From: Pseudomonas denitrificans (nom. rej.)
GTDB lineage: Bacteria; Pseudomonadota; Gammaproteobacteria; Pseudomonadales; Pseudomonadaceae
Assembly (NCBI RefSeq): GCF_008807415.1
Contig: NZ_CP043626.1
Span: forward strand, 930,001-994,000
Reading direction: 5' to 3'
DNA: 64,000 nt
Below, piece by piece: positions 49,426 to 59,529 of the stretch. The position numbers and the translations under genes are program-made. The notes beneath the pieces are model-generated. The model ran no database searches. It was given only the letters and a program-made list of their open reading frames with translations, and was not told the origin of the DNA. Position 1 is the first letter of the stretch; every line of letters starts with the position of its first letter.

Positions 49426-51387
49426 TCAGGCCGACGCCTCCTCCAGCTCCACCAGCGCCGTACCTTCCGACACCAGTTCGCCTTCGCTGCAATACAGCGA
49501 TTTCACCACGCCAGCGTGCGGCGCGCGAATGCTGTGTTCCATCTTCATCGCTTCGAGCACCACCAGCGCGGCGCCGGCTTCGACGCTCTGGCCGGGTTCG
49601 ACCAGGATGCGCACGATGCTGCCGTTCATGGGCGCGCCCAGGCCACCCTGGTGCGAGTGCGCGGCTTCGGCCTCGGCGATCGGGTCGAAGCGTTGCACGC
49701 TGACCAGCTCGCCGTTCCATTCCAGGTAGAGGCTGTCGCCACGGCGGATCACCTGGTGACGGCGGCGGATTTCGCCGTCCTTCACGTCCAGCCACTGTCC
49801 ATCGAGCTTGGCAATGCGCTGGCCATCAGCGTGGCGCAGGCGCACGACATGCGACTCGCCCTTGGCCAGCAGGTGCAGGTCGGTTTCCCCCGGCAGGCCA
49901 CTGCGCCAGCCGCTCTGGGCGGACCATGGCGAATGGGCATCGTCGCCACGCACGCGGGCGGCTTCGCTCTGCACCCAGGCTTCGGCGGCGAGCTGCCAGA
50001 AACGCTCAGGCAGGGCGGTGGCCGCGGGCAGCAAGTCATCCTGGTAGCGGCCGATGAAGCCGGTATCCAGCTCGCCCTCGGCGAAGGCCGGGTGGGCCAG
50101 CACGCGGCGCAGGAAGGCCAGGTTGGTCTTGAAGCCGCCGACGGCGGTTTCGCCGAGCATCGACAGCAGGCGCTGGCGCGCTTCCTCGCGGTTCTCGCCC
50201 CAGGCGATCAGCTTGGCCAGCATCGGGTCGTAGAACGGCGAGATGTCGTCGCCCTCGCGGATGCCGCTGTCCACCCGGCGGCCGGGGCCGGCGGCGGGTT
50301 CGCGGTACAGCGCGAGGTGGCCGCTGGCAGGCAGGAAGCCGCCCTCGGGGTCTTCGGCGTAGAGGCGCACTTCGATGGCATGGCCGATCAGCGGCACCTG
50401 TTCCTGGGTGATCGGTAGCGGTTCACCACGGGCAACGCGAATCTGCAGGGCGACCAGGTCGAGGCCGGTGATGGCTTCGGTGACCGGGTGCTCCACCTGC
50501 AGGCGGGTGTTCATTTCCATGAAGAAGAACTGGCCGCTGCCTTCGTCGTAGAGGAACTCCACGGTGCCGGCGCCGACGTAGCCGATGGCCTGGGCGGCGC
50601 GCACGGCGGCCTCGCCCATGCCCTGGCGCAGTTCCAGCGAGAGGCCCGGAGCCGGCGCTTCTTCCACCACTTTCTGGTGACGACGCTGAATCGAGCAGTC
50701 GCGTTCGTTGAGGTACAGGCAGTTGCCGTGCTGGTCGGCGAATACCTGGATTTCCACGTGGCGCGGCTTGGTCAGGTACTTCTCCACCAGCATGCGCGAG
50801 TCGCCGAAACCGGACTGTGCTTCACGCTGGGCGGATTCCAGCGCCTCGGCCAGTTCGGCCTCGCGCTCGACCACCTTCATGCCCTTGCCACCGCCACCGG
50901 CGGCGGCCTTGAGCAGCACCGGGTAGCCGATGCGCTCGGCCTCGCGCTGGAAGGTCGCATAGTCCTGCGCCTCGCCGTGGTAGCCGGGTACCAGTGGCAC
51001 GCCGGCGGTTTCCATCAGCGCCTTGGCGGCGGACTTGCTGCCCATGGCGTCGATGGCGCTGGCCGGCGGGCCGAGGAACACCAGTCCGGCCTCTTCGCAG
51101 GCGCGGGCGAAGCCGGCGTTCTCCGAAAGGAAGCCATAGCCGGGGTGGATGGCCTGGGCGCCGGCGGCTTTCGCGGCGGCCAGCACGGCGTCTGCGCGCA
51201 AGTAGCTTTCAGCGGCTTTGGCGCCGCCCAGGTCGATGGCGATGTCCGCCTCCTCGACGTGGCGGGCGTTGCGGTCGGTGGCGCTGTGCACGGCCACGGT
51301 GGTCAGGCCCAGGGCCTTGGCGGTGCGCATCACGCGGCAGGCGATCTCGCCGCGGTTGGCCACCAGCAGGGTATCGATCTTCTTCAT
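49426..51387 (-). CDS. liuD: Methylcrotonyl-CoA carboxylase biotin-containing subunit
   Basis: The 653-aa alpha subunit carries a biotin carboxylase domain (LVANRGEIACRVMRTAKALG, GGGGKGM ATP loop, EMNTRLQVEHPVTE) and a C-terminal biotinyl domain with VLEAMKMEHSI, the biotin Lys being near residue 610. It carboxylates biotin and passes CO2 to methylcrotonyl-CoA bound by LiuB. Its ATG overlaps the liuC stop by one base. Confidence 0.95.
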   Translation of the reverse strand: MKKIDTLLVANRGEIACRVMRTAKALGLTTVAVHSATDRNARHVEEADIAIDLGGAKAAESYLRADAVLAAAKAAGAQAIHPGYGFLSENAGFARACEEAGLVFLGPPASAIDAMGSKSAAKALMETAGVPLVPGYHGEAQDYATFQREAERIGYPVLLKAAAGGGGKGMKVVEREAELAEALESAQREAQSGFGDSRMLVEKYLTKPRHVEIQVFADQHGNCLYLNERDCSIQRRHQKVVEEAPAPGLSLELRQGMGEAAVRAAQAIGYVGAGTVEFLYDEGSGQFFFMEMNTRLQVEHPVTEAITGLDLVALQIRVARGEPLPITQEQVPLIGHAIEVRLYAEDPEGGFLPASGHLALYREPAAGPGRRVDSGIREGDDISPFYDPMLAKLIAWGENREEARQRLLSMLGETAVGGFKTNLAFLRRVLAHPAFAEGELDTGFIGRYQDDLLPAATALPERFWQLAAEAWVQSEAARVRGDDAHSPWSAQSGWRSGLPGETDLHLLAKGESHVVRLRHADGQRIAKLDGQWLDVKDGEIRRRHQVIRRGDSLYLEWNGELVSVQRFDPIAEAEAAHSHQGGLGAPMNGSIVRILVEPGQSVEAGAALVVLEAMKMEHSIRAPHAGVVKSLYCSEGELVSEGTALVELEEASA

Positions 51388-52184
51388 CAGACTTGCTCCT
51401 GCCAGGCCGGTTTGCGTTTTTCCAGGAAGGCGCGCAGGCCTTCCTGCCCTTCGGGGCTGATGCGGATGCGGGCGATGGCGGCTTCGGTGTAGCGGCGGCG
51501 CTCGGGCGTGAGTTCGCCGGCGCCGATTTCATGGAACAGCGCCTTGCAGGCCACCAGGGCCGCCGGACTGTTGTTCAGCAGGTTGGCGATCCAGGCGTCG
51601 GCTTCGTCATCCAGATCGGCGGCCGGGTAGTGCTCGTCCACCAGGCCCAGTTCGCGGGCGCGCAGGCCGCTGAAGCGTTCGGCAGTCATGGCGTAGCGGG
51701 TGGCGGCACGCTGGCCGATGGCCTTGGTGACGAACGGGCCGATGGTCGCGGGGATCAGGCCGATGCGCACTTCGGACAGGCAGAACTGCGCGTCCTCGGC
51801 GGCCAGCGCCATGTCGCAGCAGGCCACCAGCCCGACGCCACCACCGAAGGCCGCGCCCTGCACGATGGCGAGGGTCGGCTTGTTCAGCTGGTGCAGGTTG
51901 TAGAGCAGTTCGGCGAGCTGCTGGGCGTCGTTGAGGTTGCCCTGGTAGTCCAGCTGCACGGATTCCTGCATCCACGCCAGGTCCGCGCCACCGCAGAAGT
52001 GCCGGCCGCGGCCGCGCAGCACGACCAGGCGCACGCGCTCGTCGCTGGCCACGGCAGCCAGCGCCTGGATCAGCTCGGCGATGGTCTGGGCGTTGAAGGC
52101 GTTGTTCTTCTCCGGGCGGTTCAGCCAGAGAGTGGCGACGCCGCGCGGGTCGATATCAAGCTCAATGTTCTGATAGTCGGTCAT
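51387..52184 (-). CDS. liuC: Methylglutaconyl-CoA hydratase
   Basis: The 265-aa crotonase-family enzyme hydrates 3-methylglutaconyl-CoA to HMG-CoA. Visible crotonase blocks are RGRGRHFCGGADLAWM and VQGAAFGGGVGLVACCDMAL, with SEVRIGLIPATIGPFV after. Start 52184 is the crotonase N terminus; a longer frame to 52466 overlaps liuB. It overlaps liuD by one base and is 10 bases after liuB. Confidence 0.93.
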   Translation of the reverse strand: MTDYQNIELDIDPRGVATLWLNRPEKNNAFNAQTIAELIQALAAVASDERVRLVVLRGRGRHFCGGADLAWMQESVQLDYQGNLNDAQQLAELLYNLHQLNKPTLAIVQGAAFGGGVGLVACCDMALAAEDAQFCLSEVRIGLIPATIGPFVTKAIGQRAATRYAMTAERFSGLRARELGLVDEHYPAADLDDEADAWIANLLNNSPAALVACKALFHEIGAGELTPERRRYTEAAIARIRISPEGQEGLRAFLEKRKPAWQEQV

Positions 52185-52194
52185 GGCTGCGGCC

Positions 52195-53802
52195 TTACAT
52201 GCGGAAGACGCCGAAGCGCGTGGCTTCGACAGGCGCGTTGAGCGAGGCGGAGAGGGCCAGGCCGAGCACGTCGCGGGTCTGCGCCGGGTCGATGACACCG
52301 TCATCCCACAGGCGCGCGCTGGAGTAGTAGGGGTGACCCTGGCGCTCGTACTGTTCGAGGATCGGCGCCTTGATCTTCGCCTCGTCCTCGGCCGACAGCG
52401 CGTTACCGGCGCGTTCGGCCTGCTCGCGCTTGACCTGGGCGAGCACGCCGGCGGCCTGCTCGCCACCCATCACGCCGATCCGCGCGTTGGGCCACATCCA
52501 CAGGAAGCGCGGGTCGTAGGCGCGGCCGCACATGCCGTAGTTACCGGCGCCGAAGCTGCCACCGATGATCACGGTGAACTTCGGCACCTGGGCGCAGGCC
52601 ACCGCGGTGACCAGCTTGGCGCCGTGCTTGGCGATGCCGCCGGCCTCGTACTTCTGGCCGACCATGAAGCCGGTGATGTTCTGCAGGAATACCAGCGGGA
52701 TACCGCGCTGGCAGGCCAGTTCGATGAAGTGCGCGCCTTTCTGCGCGGCCTCGGCGAAGAGGATGCCGTTGTTGGCGAGGATCGCCACCGGGTAGCCGTG
52801 CAGGTGGGCGAAGCCGCACACCAGGGTGGTGCCGAACAGTGCCTTGAACTCGTCGAATTCGCTGCCGTCGACCAGGCGGGCGATGATCTCGCGCACGTCG
52901 AAGGGCTGCTTGCTGTCTACCGGGATCACCCCGTACAGCTCGTCGCTGGCGTACAGCGGGGCGCGCGGGGCGCGGGTGTTGAGCTGGCCCTGCTTGCTCC
53001 AGTTGAGGTTGGCGATGCAGCGGCGGGCGATGGCCAGCGCGTGCTCGTCGTCCTCGGCGTAGTGGTCGGCCACGCCGGAGGTCTTGCAGTGCACGTCGGC
53101 GCCGCCCAGGTCCTCGGCGCTCACCACCTCACCAGTTGCGGCCTTCACCAGCGGCGGGCCGGCAAGGAAGATGGTGGCCTGGTTGCGCACCATGATGGTC
53201 TCGTCGCTCATGGCCGGCACGTAGGCGCCGCCAGCGGTGCAGGAGCCCATCACCACGGCGATCTGCGGGATGCCCTGGGCGCTCATGTTGGCCTGGTTGA
53301 AGAAGATCCGCCCGAAGTGCTCGCGGTCGGGGAAGACTTCGTCCTGGCGCGGCAGGTTGGCTCCGCCGGAGTCCACCAGGTAGATACATGGCAGGCGGTT
53401 CTGCTGGGCGATGGTCTGGGCGCGCAAGTGCTTCTTCACGGTCAGTGGGTAGTAGCTGCCGCCTTTCACCGTGGCGTCGTTGCCGACGATCATGCATTCC
53501 ACGCCTTCCACGCGGCCGATGCCGGCGACCACGCCAGCGGCGGCGACGTCTTCGCCGTACACGTCATGGGCGGCGAGGGCGGAGACTTCGAGGAAGGGCG
53601 AGCCGGCGTCGAGCAGGCGGTTGATGCGCTCGCGCACCAGCAGCTTGCCGCGCGCGGTGTGCTTGGCCTGGGCGGCAGCGCCGCCGCCTTCATGGACGCG
53701 GCCGAGGACGGCGCGCAGGTCCTGGACGTTCTCCAGCATGGTCGCGGCGTTGGCGGCGTATTCCGGGGAACGGGTGTTGAGTTGGGTGCCGAGGATGGTC
53801 AT
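52195..53802 (-). CDS. liuB: Methylcrotonyl-CoA carboxylase carboxyltransferase subunit
   Basis: The 535-aa beta subunit transfers CO2 from biotin to methylcrotonyl-CoA. It has the two crotonase-like carboxyltransferase halves, with [39 protein letters not shown] and [20 protein letters not shown]. Start 53802 is used because the longer frame runs into the upstream repeat. A family B doublet lies between it and liuA. Confidence 0.95.
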   Translation of the reverse strand: MTILGTQLNTRSPEYAANAATMLENVQDLRAVLGRVHEGGGAAAQAKHTARGKLLVRERINRLLDAGSPFLEVSALAAHDVYGEDVAAAGVVAGIGRVEGVECMIVGNDATVKGGSYYPLTVKKHLRAQTIAQQNRLPCIYLVDSGGANLPRQDEVFPDREHFGRIFFNQANMSAQGIPQIAVVMGSCTAGGAYVPAMSDETIMVRNQATIFLAGPPLVKAATGEVVSAEDLGGADVHCKTSGVADHYAEDDEHALAIARRCIANLNWSKQGQLNTRAPRAPLYASDELYGVIPVDSKQPFDVREIIARLVDGSEFDEFKALFGTTLVCGFAHLHGYPVAILANNGILFAEAAQKGAHFIELACQRGIPLVFLQNITGFMVGQKYEAGGIAKHGAKLVTAVACAQVPKFTVIIGGSFGAGNYGMCGRAYDPRFLWMWPNARIGVMGGEQAAGVLAQVKREQAERAGNALSAEDEAKIKAPILEQYERQGHPYYSSARLWDDGVIDPAQTRDVLGLALSASLNAPVEATRFGVFRM

Positions 53803-53826
53803 GGCGTCTCCACGTGCGAAGGGCAG

Positions 53827-53900
53827 GTAGGATGGGTGGAGCCTGCGATACCCATCGCAGGTCAAGCTGATGGGTATCGCTTCGCTCCACCCATCCTACG
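53827..53900. repeat. REPIN-like doublet, family B, between liuA and liuB
   Basis: GTAGGATGGGTGGAGCCTGC, GATACCCATC and inverted GATGGGTATCGCTTCGCTCC, ACCCATCCTACG. Confidence 0.75.
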
Positions 53901-53916
53901 AATCGGCGAGTTAGGC

Positions 53917-55080
53917 TTAACGGGTCTCGTTGAACAGCTCGCGGCCGATCAGCATGCGGCGGATTTCGCTGGTGCCGGCGCCGATCTCGTAGAGCTTGGC
54001 GTCGCGCAGCAGGCGGCCGGTGGGGAACTCGTTGATGTAGCCGTTGCCGCCGAGGATCTGGATGGCGTCCAGGGCCATCTGGGTGGCGCGCTCGGCGGTG
54101 TAGAGGATCACCCCGGCGGCGTCCTTGCGGGTGGTCTCGCCACGGTCGCAGGCCTGGGCCACGGCATAGAGGTAGGCGCGGCTGGCGTTGAGCTGGGTGT
54201 ACATGTCGGCGACCTTGCCCTGGATCAGCTGGAACTCGCCGATGCTCTGGCCGAACTGCTTGCGGTCGTGGATGTAGGGGACGATCACGTCCATGCAGGC
54301 CTGCATGATGCCGATCGGGCCACCGGCGAGGACGACGCGCTCGTAGTCCAGGCCGCTCATCAGCACCTTCACGCCGCCGTTGACTGCGCCCAGTACGTTC
54401 TCTTCCGGCACTTCCACGTCATCGAAGAACAGCTCGCAGGTGTTCGAGCCGCGCATGCCCAGCTTGTCGAACTTGCTGCCACGGCTGAAGCCTTTCCAGT
54501 CGCGCTCGACGATGAACGCGGTGATGCCGTGGGCGCCTTTCTCCGGCTCGGTCTTGGCGTAGATGACGTAGGTGTTGGCGTCCGGGCCGTTGGTGATCCA
54601 GGTCTTGCTGCCATTGAGGACGAAGCGGTCGCCGCGCTTCTCGGCGCGCAGCTTCATCGACACCACGTCGGAGCCGGCGTTGGGCTCGCTCATGGCCAGG
54701 GCGCCGATGTGCTCGCCGCTGATCAGCTTGGGCAGGTACTTGGCCTTCTGCTCGGCGTTGCCATTGCGCTTGATCTGGTTGACGCACAGGTTGGAGTGCG
54801 CGCCGTAGGACAGGCCGACCGAAGCCGAGCCACGGCTGATCTCCTCGATGGCGATGACGTGGGCCAGGTAACCCATGTTGGCGCCGCCGTACTCCTCAGC
54901 GACGGTGATGCCGAGCAGGCCCATGTCACCGAACTTCTTCCACATGTCCATGGGGAACAGGTTGTCGGCGTCGATCTGCGCGGCGCGCGGGGCGAGTTCG
55001 CTGGCGACGAAGCCCTGCACCTGCTCGCGCAGCATGTCGATGGTTTCGCCGAGGCCGAAGTTGAGGGAGGGGTAGCTCAT
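53917..55080 (-). CDS. liuA: Isovaleryl-CoA dehydrogenase
   Basis: The 387-aa acyl-CoA dehydrogenase oxidises isovaleryl-CoA to methylcrotonyl-CoA with FAD. Acyl-CoA dehydrogenase signatures [20 protein letters not shown] and [20 protein letters not shown] are present, and the glutamate of [14 protein letters not shown] corresponds to the isovaleryl-specific catalytic base position. Start 55080 fits the family. The upstream gap to liuR holds the second palindromic three-helix element. Confidence 0.95.
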   Translation of the reverse strand: MSYPSLNFGLGETIDMLREQVQGFVASELAPRAAQIDADNLFPMDMWKKFGDMGLLGITVAEEYGGANMGYLAHVIAIEEISRGSASVGLSYGAHSNLCVNQIKRNGNAEQKAKYLPKLISGEHIGALAMSEPNAGSDVVSMKLRAEKRGDRFVLNGSKTWITNGPDANTYVIYAKTEPEKGAHGITAFIVERDWKGFSRGSKFDKLGMRGSNTCELFFDDVEVPEENVLGAVNGGVKVLMSGLDYERVVLAGGPIGIMQACMDVIVPYIHDRKQFGQSIGEFQLIQGKVADMYTQLNASRAYLYAVAQACDRGETTRKDAAGVILYTAERATQMALDAIQILGGNGYINEFPTGRLLRDAKLYEIGAGTSEIRRMLIGRELFNETR

Positions 55081-55119
55081 GGGATCACCTGTACTTGTAT
55101 TTGTAATCTGATGGGTGAA

Positions 55120-55238
55120 TGGACCTGCTGCGCGTCGGCCATGCTGCGTTGAAAGCCGCCGAGAACTGCTCATTTACAAGCGTAAACTCCGCGTTCTCGG
55201 CGCCTTTCGCCTTGCCTGGCTCTAGCTCGCGAGGTCCA
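55120..55238 (-). repeat. Palindromic three-helix element, copy 2
   Basis: On the minus strand the helices are TGGACCT/AGGTCCA, AAAGGCGCCGAGAAC/GTTCTCGGCGGCTTT (one mismatch) and TTTAC-GCTT-GTAAA. Unpaired blocks GCGAGCTAGAGC, CAAGG, ACGCGGAGTT, AATGAGCAG, ACGCAG and CCGACGCGCAGC equal those of copy 1 (43534-43657). It starts ten bases after the liuR stop and ends 40 bases before the liuA start. Here its conserved sense is the same as the mRNA; in copy 1 it is the opposite. Confidence 0.8.
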
Positions 55239-55248
55239 GGAGATTGTC

Positions 55249-55653
55249 TTAAACCGGCACGCGCTGCTTGCGGGGTTTGTCGGTCTCGGCCATGGCCGCC
55301 AGGCAGCGCTCCTCGGCCGTGTCCAGTTCCAGTTTCATCTGCTCGATGTCGAGCAACTGCTGTTCCAGCTGTGCGCGGCGCGCGGTGATCTTGTCGAGGA
55401 AGGTCTGCAGCTGCTTGGTGTTGCCGCTGCTGGGGTCGTAGAGGTCGATCAGCTCCTTGCACTCGGCTAGCGAGAAGCCGATGCGCTTGCCGCGCAGGAT
55501 CAGCTTCAGTGCCACCAGGTCCTTCGCGCTGTAGACGCGCTCCTGGCCGCGGCGCTCGGGGCTGAGCATTTCCTGCTCCTCGTAGAAGCGGATGGCGCGG
55601 GTGGTGACGTCCAGTTCGCGGGCAAGCTCGGAGATGGTGTAGGTCGTGGCCAT
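55249..55653 (-). CDS. liuR: MerR-family repressor of leucine/isovalerate genes
   Basis: The 134-aa MerR protein begins MATTYTISELARELDVTTRA followed by IRFYEEQEMLSPERRGQERV, the MerR winged HTH, then a dimerising coiled coil (about 80-120). It is LiuR, which represses liu genes until branched acyl-CoA intermediates accumulate. It is the first gene of liuRABCDE. A 16-bp perfect palindrome lies 28 bases upstream over its own promoter. Confidence 0.92.
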   Translation of the reverse strand: MATTYTISELARELDVTTRAIRFYEEQEMLSPERRGQERVYSAKDLVALKLILRGKRIGFSLAECKELIDLYDPSSGNTKQLQTFLDKITARRAQLEQQLLDIEQMKLELDTAEERCLAAMAETDKPRKQRVPV

Positions 55654-55680
55654 GGGAATGCTCTTGCTAGGTCGTTTACC

Positions 55681-55717
55681 TTTACGTTAACGTAAACCTG
55701 CCTTGAGTCAGTGTCAA
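55681..55717 (-). promoter_or_regulatory. liuR promoter with LiuR operator
   Basis: The perfect palindrome TTTACGTTAACGTAAA is at 55681-55696. On the minus strand a consensus TTGACA -35 element is at 55717-55712, and a TACGTT -10 candidate 17 bases on falls inside the palindrome, so bound LiuR would cover the promoter. Confidence 0.85.
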
Positions 55718-55748
55718 TACAACTCGAAGGCGGCGTAGGAAGGGGGAG

Positions 55749-55764
55749 TGGCGCGGGAATTGCC
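55749..55764 (+). promoter_or_regulatory. Sigma-54 promoter before the second activator gene
   Basis: TGGCGCG-GGAA-TTGCC has GG and GC ten bases apart and differs from the consensus TGGCACG-N4-TTGC by one base in the -24 element. It lies about 140 bases before ATG 55904 and may serve autoregulation of the activator and the qhp genes after it. Confidence 0.72.
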
Positions 55765-55850
55765 TGGTGCTCCCTACTAGACTTTCCTACCTGGGGCTTC
55801 CCCTTTACTGACGCCGCCTGCGGGTGTACACAGCCCTGACCAGCCTGCGA

Positions 55851-55888
55851 GTTCCGCGCCCCGACATCCCTGAAAAGGGGCACGGAAC
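55851..55888 (+). promoter_or_regulatory. Strong leader hairpin before the sigma-54 activator gene
   Basis: GTTCCGCGCCCC pairs with GGGGCACGGAAC (12 bp, one mismatch) around a 14-base loop. It ends five bases before the GGAG ribosome binding site, so as RNA it could affect translation; as DNA it could be an inverted-repeat operator. Confidence 0.6.
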
Positions 55889-55903
55889 CTACCGGAGCGA
55901 TGC

Positions 55904-57802
55904 ATGACTACAAGAACAATAAGCAGCGACCTGCTGCGTGAAGCCCACCTGGCCCGTGAACGCCTGCAACAGGAAGGCGAAGTCCCCAGCGGCGTGCTCC
56001 GCGAGGAAATCGACGCCTCCTGGCGGCGCAGCGTCGGCCATGGCCTGGACTGCGCCAGCGGCACCGAGCACGGCCTCGATACGCGGGTGAAGCCCGACGT
56101 GCTGCTGGCCGGCAACCGCCTGCTGCTCGACGCCGCCACCCCCGAACTCGACTACCTGCAACAGCGCCAGGGCCACGACGGCGTGATCATCCTGGCCAAC
56201 GCCGACGCCACCATCCTCTGTGTCGAAGGCGCCCGCGAGCGCATGCAGAGCAAGGGCCTGGCCGATATCGTCCAGGGCGCCTGCTGGAGCGAAGCCTCGC
56301 GCGGCACCAACGCCCTGGGCACTGCGCTGGTGGAAAAGCGCGCCACGCAGATCGACTGCGGCGAACACTTCCTCGACCGCCTGAGCCGTTTCTCCTGCAC
56401 CTCGGTGCCCATCGAGGGGCCGCAGGGCACACTGCTCGGTGTGCTCGACATGACCCGTGAAGGGCCACTCTCCGGCCCGCGCGAAAGCCTCTCGCTGCTC
56501 AGCCTCGCGGTGTTCCAGATCGAGGCGCGGCTGTTCGCCGTCAGCCATCCGGGGCAGGTGGTGATCGCCTTCCATTACCGTCGCCAGTACCTCGATTCCG
56601 CCTGGCAGGGCTTGCTGGCGCTGGGGCTGGACGGCAAGGTGCTGGCCGTCAGCGGCCAGGCCTGCCAGTTGCTCGGCGCCCACCGCGAAAGCCTGGTGGG
56701 CCGGCGCAGCGAAGATTTCCTCGGCCTGCGCGGCGACCAGTTGCTCGGCCGTCTCTACCAGGGCAGCGTCGGCAGCCTGCAGACGCCCAAGGGCGAGCTG
56801 TTCTACAAGACGTTGCAGGCACCGCTGCGCAGCCACGCGGTGCCGGTCAGCGCCCGCGCGCCGCGCCCGGCCGCCGGCCCCGAACTCGAAGCCCTCGCCG
56901 GCAGCCACCCACGCTACGCCCGCGCTCTGCGCATGGCGCGCCAGGGACTGGTCAACGAACTACCGGTGCTGCTGCTGGGTGAAACCGGCAGCGGCAAGGA
57001 AGTGGTCGCCCGCGCCCTGCACCAGGCCAGCGCGCGCAGCGACAAACCCTTCGTCGCGGTGAACTGCGCGGCGATTCCCGAGGGCCTGATCGAATCCGAA
57101 CTGTTCGGCTACCGCGACGGCGCCTTCACCGGCTCGCGGCGCGGCGGCATGGTCGGCCGGCTGCAGCAGGCCCATGGCGGCACGCTGTTCCTCGACGAAA
57201 TCGGCGACATGCCGCTGGCCCTGCAGGCGCGCCTGTTGCGCGTGCTGCAGGAGCGCAAGGTGGCGCCGCTGGGCGCGGGCGAGGAACAGGACATCGACGT
57301 CGCGCTGATCTGTGCGACGCACCGCGACCTGAAGCGCCTGGTGGAGGAAAAGCACTTCCGCGAGGACCTCTACTACCGCGTCAACGGCATCAGCGTGAAG
57401 TTGCCGGCGCTGCGCGAGCGCGACGACCTTGCCGAGCTGGCCACCGGTCTGCTGGCGCGCCTGGGCGCTCCCAAGGTGAAGCTCTCCGCCGAGCTGCTCG
57501 GCCTGCTGCGCGAGTACCACTGGCCGGGCAACATCCGCCAGCTGGAGATGGTCCTGCGCACGGCGCTGGCCATGCGCGAGGAGGGCGAGGAGGAACTGAG
57601 CCTCGAGCACCTGCCCGACAGCACCCTGGACGAACTCGCCGCCGGCGAGCGCCCGCAGAGTGGCAGCATCCGCGAGAACGAACTGGAACTGATCCGCCAG
57701 GCGCTGGAGCGCCACCAGGGCAACGTCTCCGCCGCCGCCGACGCACTGGGTATCAGCCGCGCCACGCTGTACCGCAAGCTCAAGCAACTCAAGGTGGGCT
57801 GA
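55904..57802 (+). CDS. Sigma-54-dependent activator (AcoR-like), probable regulator of amine dehydrogenase genes
   Basis: The 632-aa protein has an N-terminal GAF-type sensor ([20 protein letters not shown], then FTCTSVPI-like sequence), the AAA+ core with GETGSGKE at about 359-366, and a C-terminal Fis HTH ([20 protein letters not shown]). The sigma-54 contact loop reads GAFTGS (about 406-411) instead of GAFTGA. Its stop overlaps the ABC transporter start by one base, so it is co-transcribed with qhpF-E-G homologues. A sigma-54 promoter and a strong hairpin precede it. The likely target is the quinohemoprotein amine dehydrogenase regulon; the inducer is unknown. Confidence 0.82.
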   Translation: MTTRTISSDLLREAHLARERLQQEGEVPSGVLREEIDASWRRSVGHGLDCASGTEHGLDTRVKPDVLLAGNRLLLDAATPELDYLQQRQGHDGVIILANADATILCVEGARERMQSKGLADIVQGACWSEASRGTNALGTALVEKRATQIDCGEHFLDRLSRFSCTSVPIEGPQGTLLGVLDMTREGPLSGPRESLSLLSLAVFQIEARLFAVSHPGQVVIAFHYRRQYLDSAWQGLLALGLDGKVLAVSGQACQLLGAHRESLVGRRSEDFLGLRGDQLLGRLYQGSVGSLQTPKGELFYKTLQAPLRSHAVPVSARAPRPAAGPELEALAGSHPRYARALRMARQGLVNELPVLLLGETGSGKEVVARALHQASARSDKPFVAVNCAAIPEGLIESELFGYRDGAFTGSRRGGMVGRLQQAHGGTLFLDEIGDMPLALQARLLRVLQERKVAPLGAGEEQDIDVALICATHRDLKRLVEEKHFREDLYYRVNGISVKLPALRERDDLAELATGLLARLGAPKVKLSAELLGLLREYHWPGNIRQLEMVLRTALAMREEGEEELSLEHLPDSTLDELAAGERPQSGSIRENELELIRQALERHQGNVSAAADALGISRATLYRKLKQLKVG

Positions 57803-59529
57803 TGTTCTTCACCCGCCTTATCGACAGCGAGGACCCGCAGCAGCTCAAGGCCTCGCTGCGCTGGCTGTACGGCTTCGTGCGGCCGCACAAGACCGCCGTT
57901 GCCGGCCTGCTCGGGTTGTCGTTCTGTGCCTCGATCCTGGTGCTCGCGCAGCCCTGGCTGACCAAGACGCTGATCGACGACGGCCTGCTGGCGAAGGATT
58001 TCCCGGTGCTGGTGATGGTGGCCGGCGCGATGATCGTCGTCGGCCTGGTCGGCACGGCGTTGTCCGGCCTGAACCGCTACCTGCACACGCGCCTTTCCGG
58101 ACGCATCCTGTTCTCCCTGCGCGACGCGCTGTACCGCCACCTGCAGACGCTCTCGCCGAGCTTCTTCGGCCGCCGCCGCATCGGCGACCTGATGTCCCGG
58201 CTCGACGGCGACGTCGCCGAGATCCAGCGCTTCGCCGTGGACTCGCTGTTCTCCGCGGTCTCCAGCGTGATCGGCCTGGTCGGTGCGCTGGTGCTTCTGC
58301 TGACCCTGTCATGGAAGCTTTCGCTGCTGGTGGCGCTGCTGATTCCGCTGGACGTGCTCTGGCTGCGCTGGATGCGGCGCAAGGTGGAGCGCGAGGCGCG
58401 GGGCCTGCGCGAGCGTTCGGCAGACCTGTCGTCGTTCTTCGTCGAGACGCTGCCGGCGATGAAATTCATCCAGTCCGCCGGCCAGCAATCCCGCGAATCC
58501 GGGCGCCTGGAAGGCCTGGGGCAGGGCTACCTCGGCCAACTGCTGCGCCTGCAACTCACCGAGTTCTTCACCCAGGCGGTGCCCGGCACGCTGATGTCCC
58601 TGTCCCGCGCCTGCGCCTTCCTGGTCGGCGGTTACTGGGTGGTGCAGGGCACCTGGCAGCTCGGCTCGCTGATCGCTTTTTCCACCTACCTGGGCATGGC
58701 CATCGGGCCGGTGCAGAGCCTGCTCGGCCTGTACGTCGCGCTGCAGCGCATGACCGTCAGCCTCGGCCGGGTAATGGAGCTGCGTGGCGAGGAAGCGACC
58801 ATCGTTTCGCCCGCCGCGCCGCGACCGATGCCGGCGGTGGGCGAGCTGCGCCTGGAGAATCTGCACTACGCCTGGCCTGGCCGTGTGCAGCCGGTTTTAC
58901 AGGATGTGCAGGCGGTGATTCCCGCCGGCCTCAAGGTTGCCCTGAGCGGCCCGTCCGGGGTCGGCAAGAGCACCCTGATCGATCTGCTGCAACGCTTCTA
59001 CGACCCCGACCAGGGGCGCATCCTGCTCGACGGCATCGACCTGCGCGAACTCGACCTGCACGCCCTGCGCCGGCGCGTGGCGGTGGTCAGCCAGGACATC
59101 GTGCTGTTCCGCGGCAGCCTCGCCGACAACCTGGCCTACAGCGCGCCCGAGTCGAGCCGCGAGGCCATCGACAGGGCCGCCCGCGCGGCGCAGCTGGACA
59201 GCCTGATCGCCAGCCTGCCCGAAGGCCTCGACAGCCCCCTGGGCGAACGGGGTCAGCAGCTTTCCGGCGGCCAGAAGCAACGCATCGCCATCGCCCGCGC
59301 GCTGTTGCAGGACCCGCTGATCCTGGTGCTCGACGAAGCCACTTCGCAGGTGGACGAGAGCACCGAGCGCGAGGTGATCGCGGCTATCGACCGACTGTTC
59401 GCCGGGCGCACGCGGCTGCTGATCAGCCACCGCACCTCGACCCTGGCCGCCGCCGACCTGCACCTGGAGTTGCAGGATGGGCAGATGCGTGTGCGTGAGG
59501 CGCAGCTGGTGCAGCAGCATGAGGCCTGA
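57802..59529 (+). CDS. qhpF: ABC exporter of the amine dehydrogenase maturation set (QhpF-like)
   Basis: The 575-aa half-transporter has about six membrane helices (residues about 25-310) and an ATPase domain with Walker A SGPSGVGKST, signature LSGGQKQR and Walker B LILVLDEATS. Between a sigma-54 regulator and a subtilisin-like protease plus FAD monooxygenase it corresponds to QhpF, thought to export the cross-linked gamma subunit of quinohemoprotein amine dehydrogenase to the periplasm. Without these neighbours it would be read only as a lipid or peptide exporter. Confidence 0.8.
   Translation: MFFTRLIDSEDPQQLKASLRWLYGFVRPHKTAVAGLLGLSFCASILVLAQPWLTKTLIDDGLLAKDFPVLVMVAGAMIVVGLVGTALSGLNRYLHTRLSGRILFSLRDALYRHLQTLSPSFFGRRRIGDLMSRLDGDVAEIQRFAVDSLFSAVSSVIGLVGALVLLLTLSWKLSLLVALLIPLDVLWLRWMRRKVEREARGLRERSADLSSFFVETLPAMKFIQSAGQQSRESGRLEGLGQGYLGQLLRLQLTEFFTQAVPGTLMSLSRACAFLVGGYWVVQGTWQLGSLIAFSTYLGMAIGPVQSLLGLYVALQRMTVSLGRVMELRGEEATIVSPAAPRPMPAVGELRLENLHYAWPGRVQPVLQDVQAVIPAGLKVALSGPSGVGKSTLIDLLQRFYDPDQGRILLDGIDLRELDLHALRRRVAVVSQDIVLFRGSLADNLAYSAPESSREAIDRAARAAQLDSLIASLPEGLDSPLGERGQQLSGGQKQRIAIARALLQDPLILVLDEATSQVDESTEREVIAAIDRLFAGRTRLLISHRTSTLAAADLHLELQDGQMRVREAQLVQQHEA

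Noticed and set aside
52183..55152. A 989-codon plus-strand open frame and similar long ones at 6140-8032, 20763-22655 and 40537-42594
   Set aside because: They lie antisense to liuA/liuB, the cytochrome, pilY1 and the ligase genes, have Gly/Ala/Val-rich low-complexity sequence without domains, and arise from third-position GC in the real genes.
55173..55186. TTTAC-AAGC-GTAAA as a second LiuR operator before liuA
   Set aside because: It has the wrong spacer (four instead of six) and is the central helix of the repeated palindromic element also present at 43534-43657, so the resemblance to the LiuR site is probably accidental.
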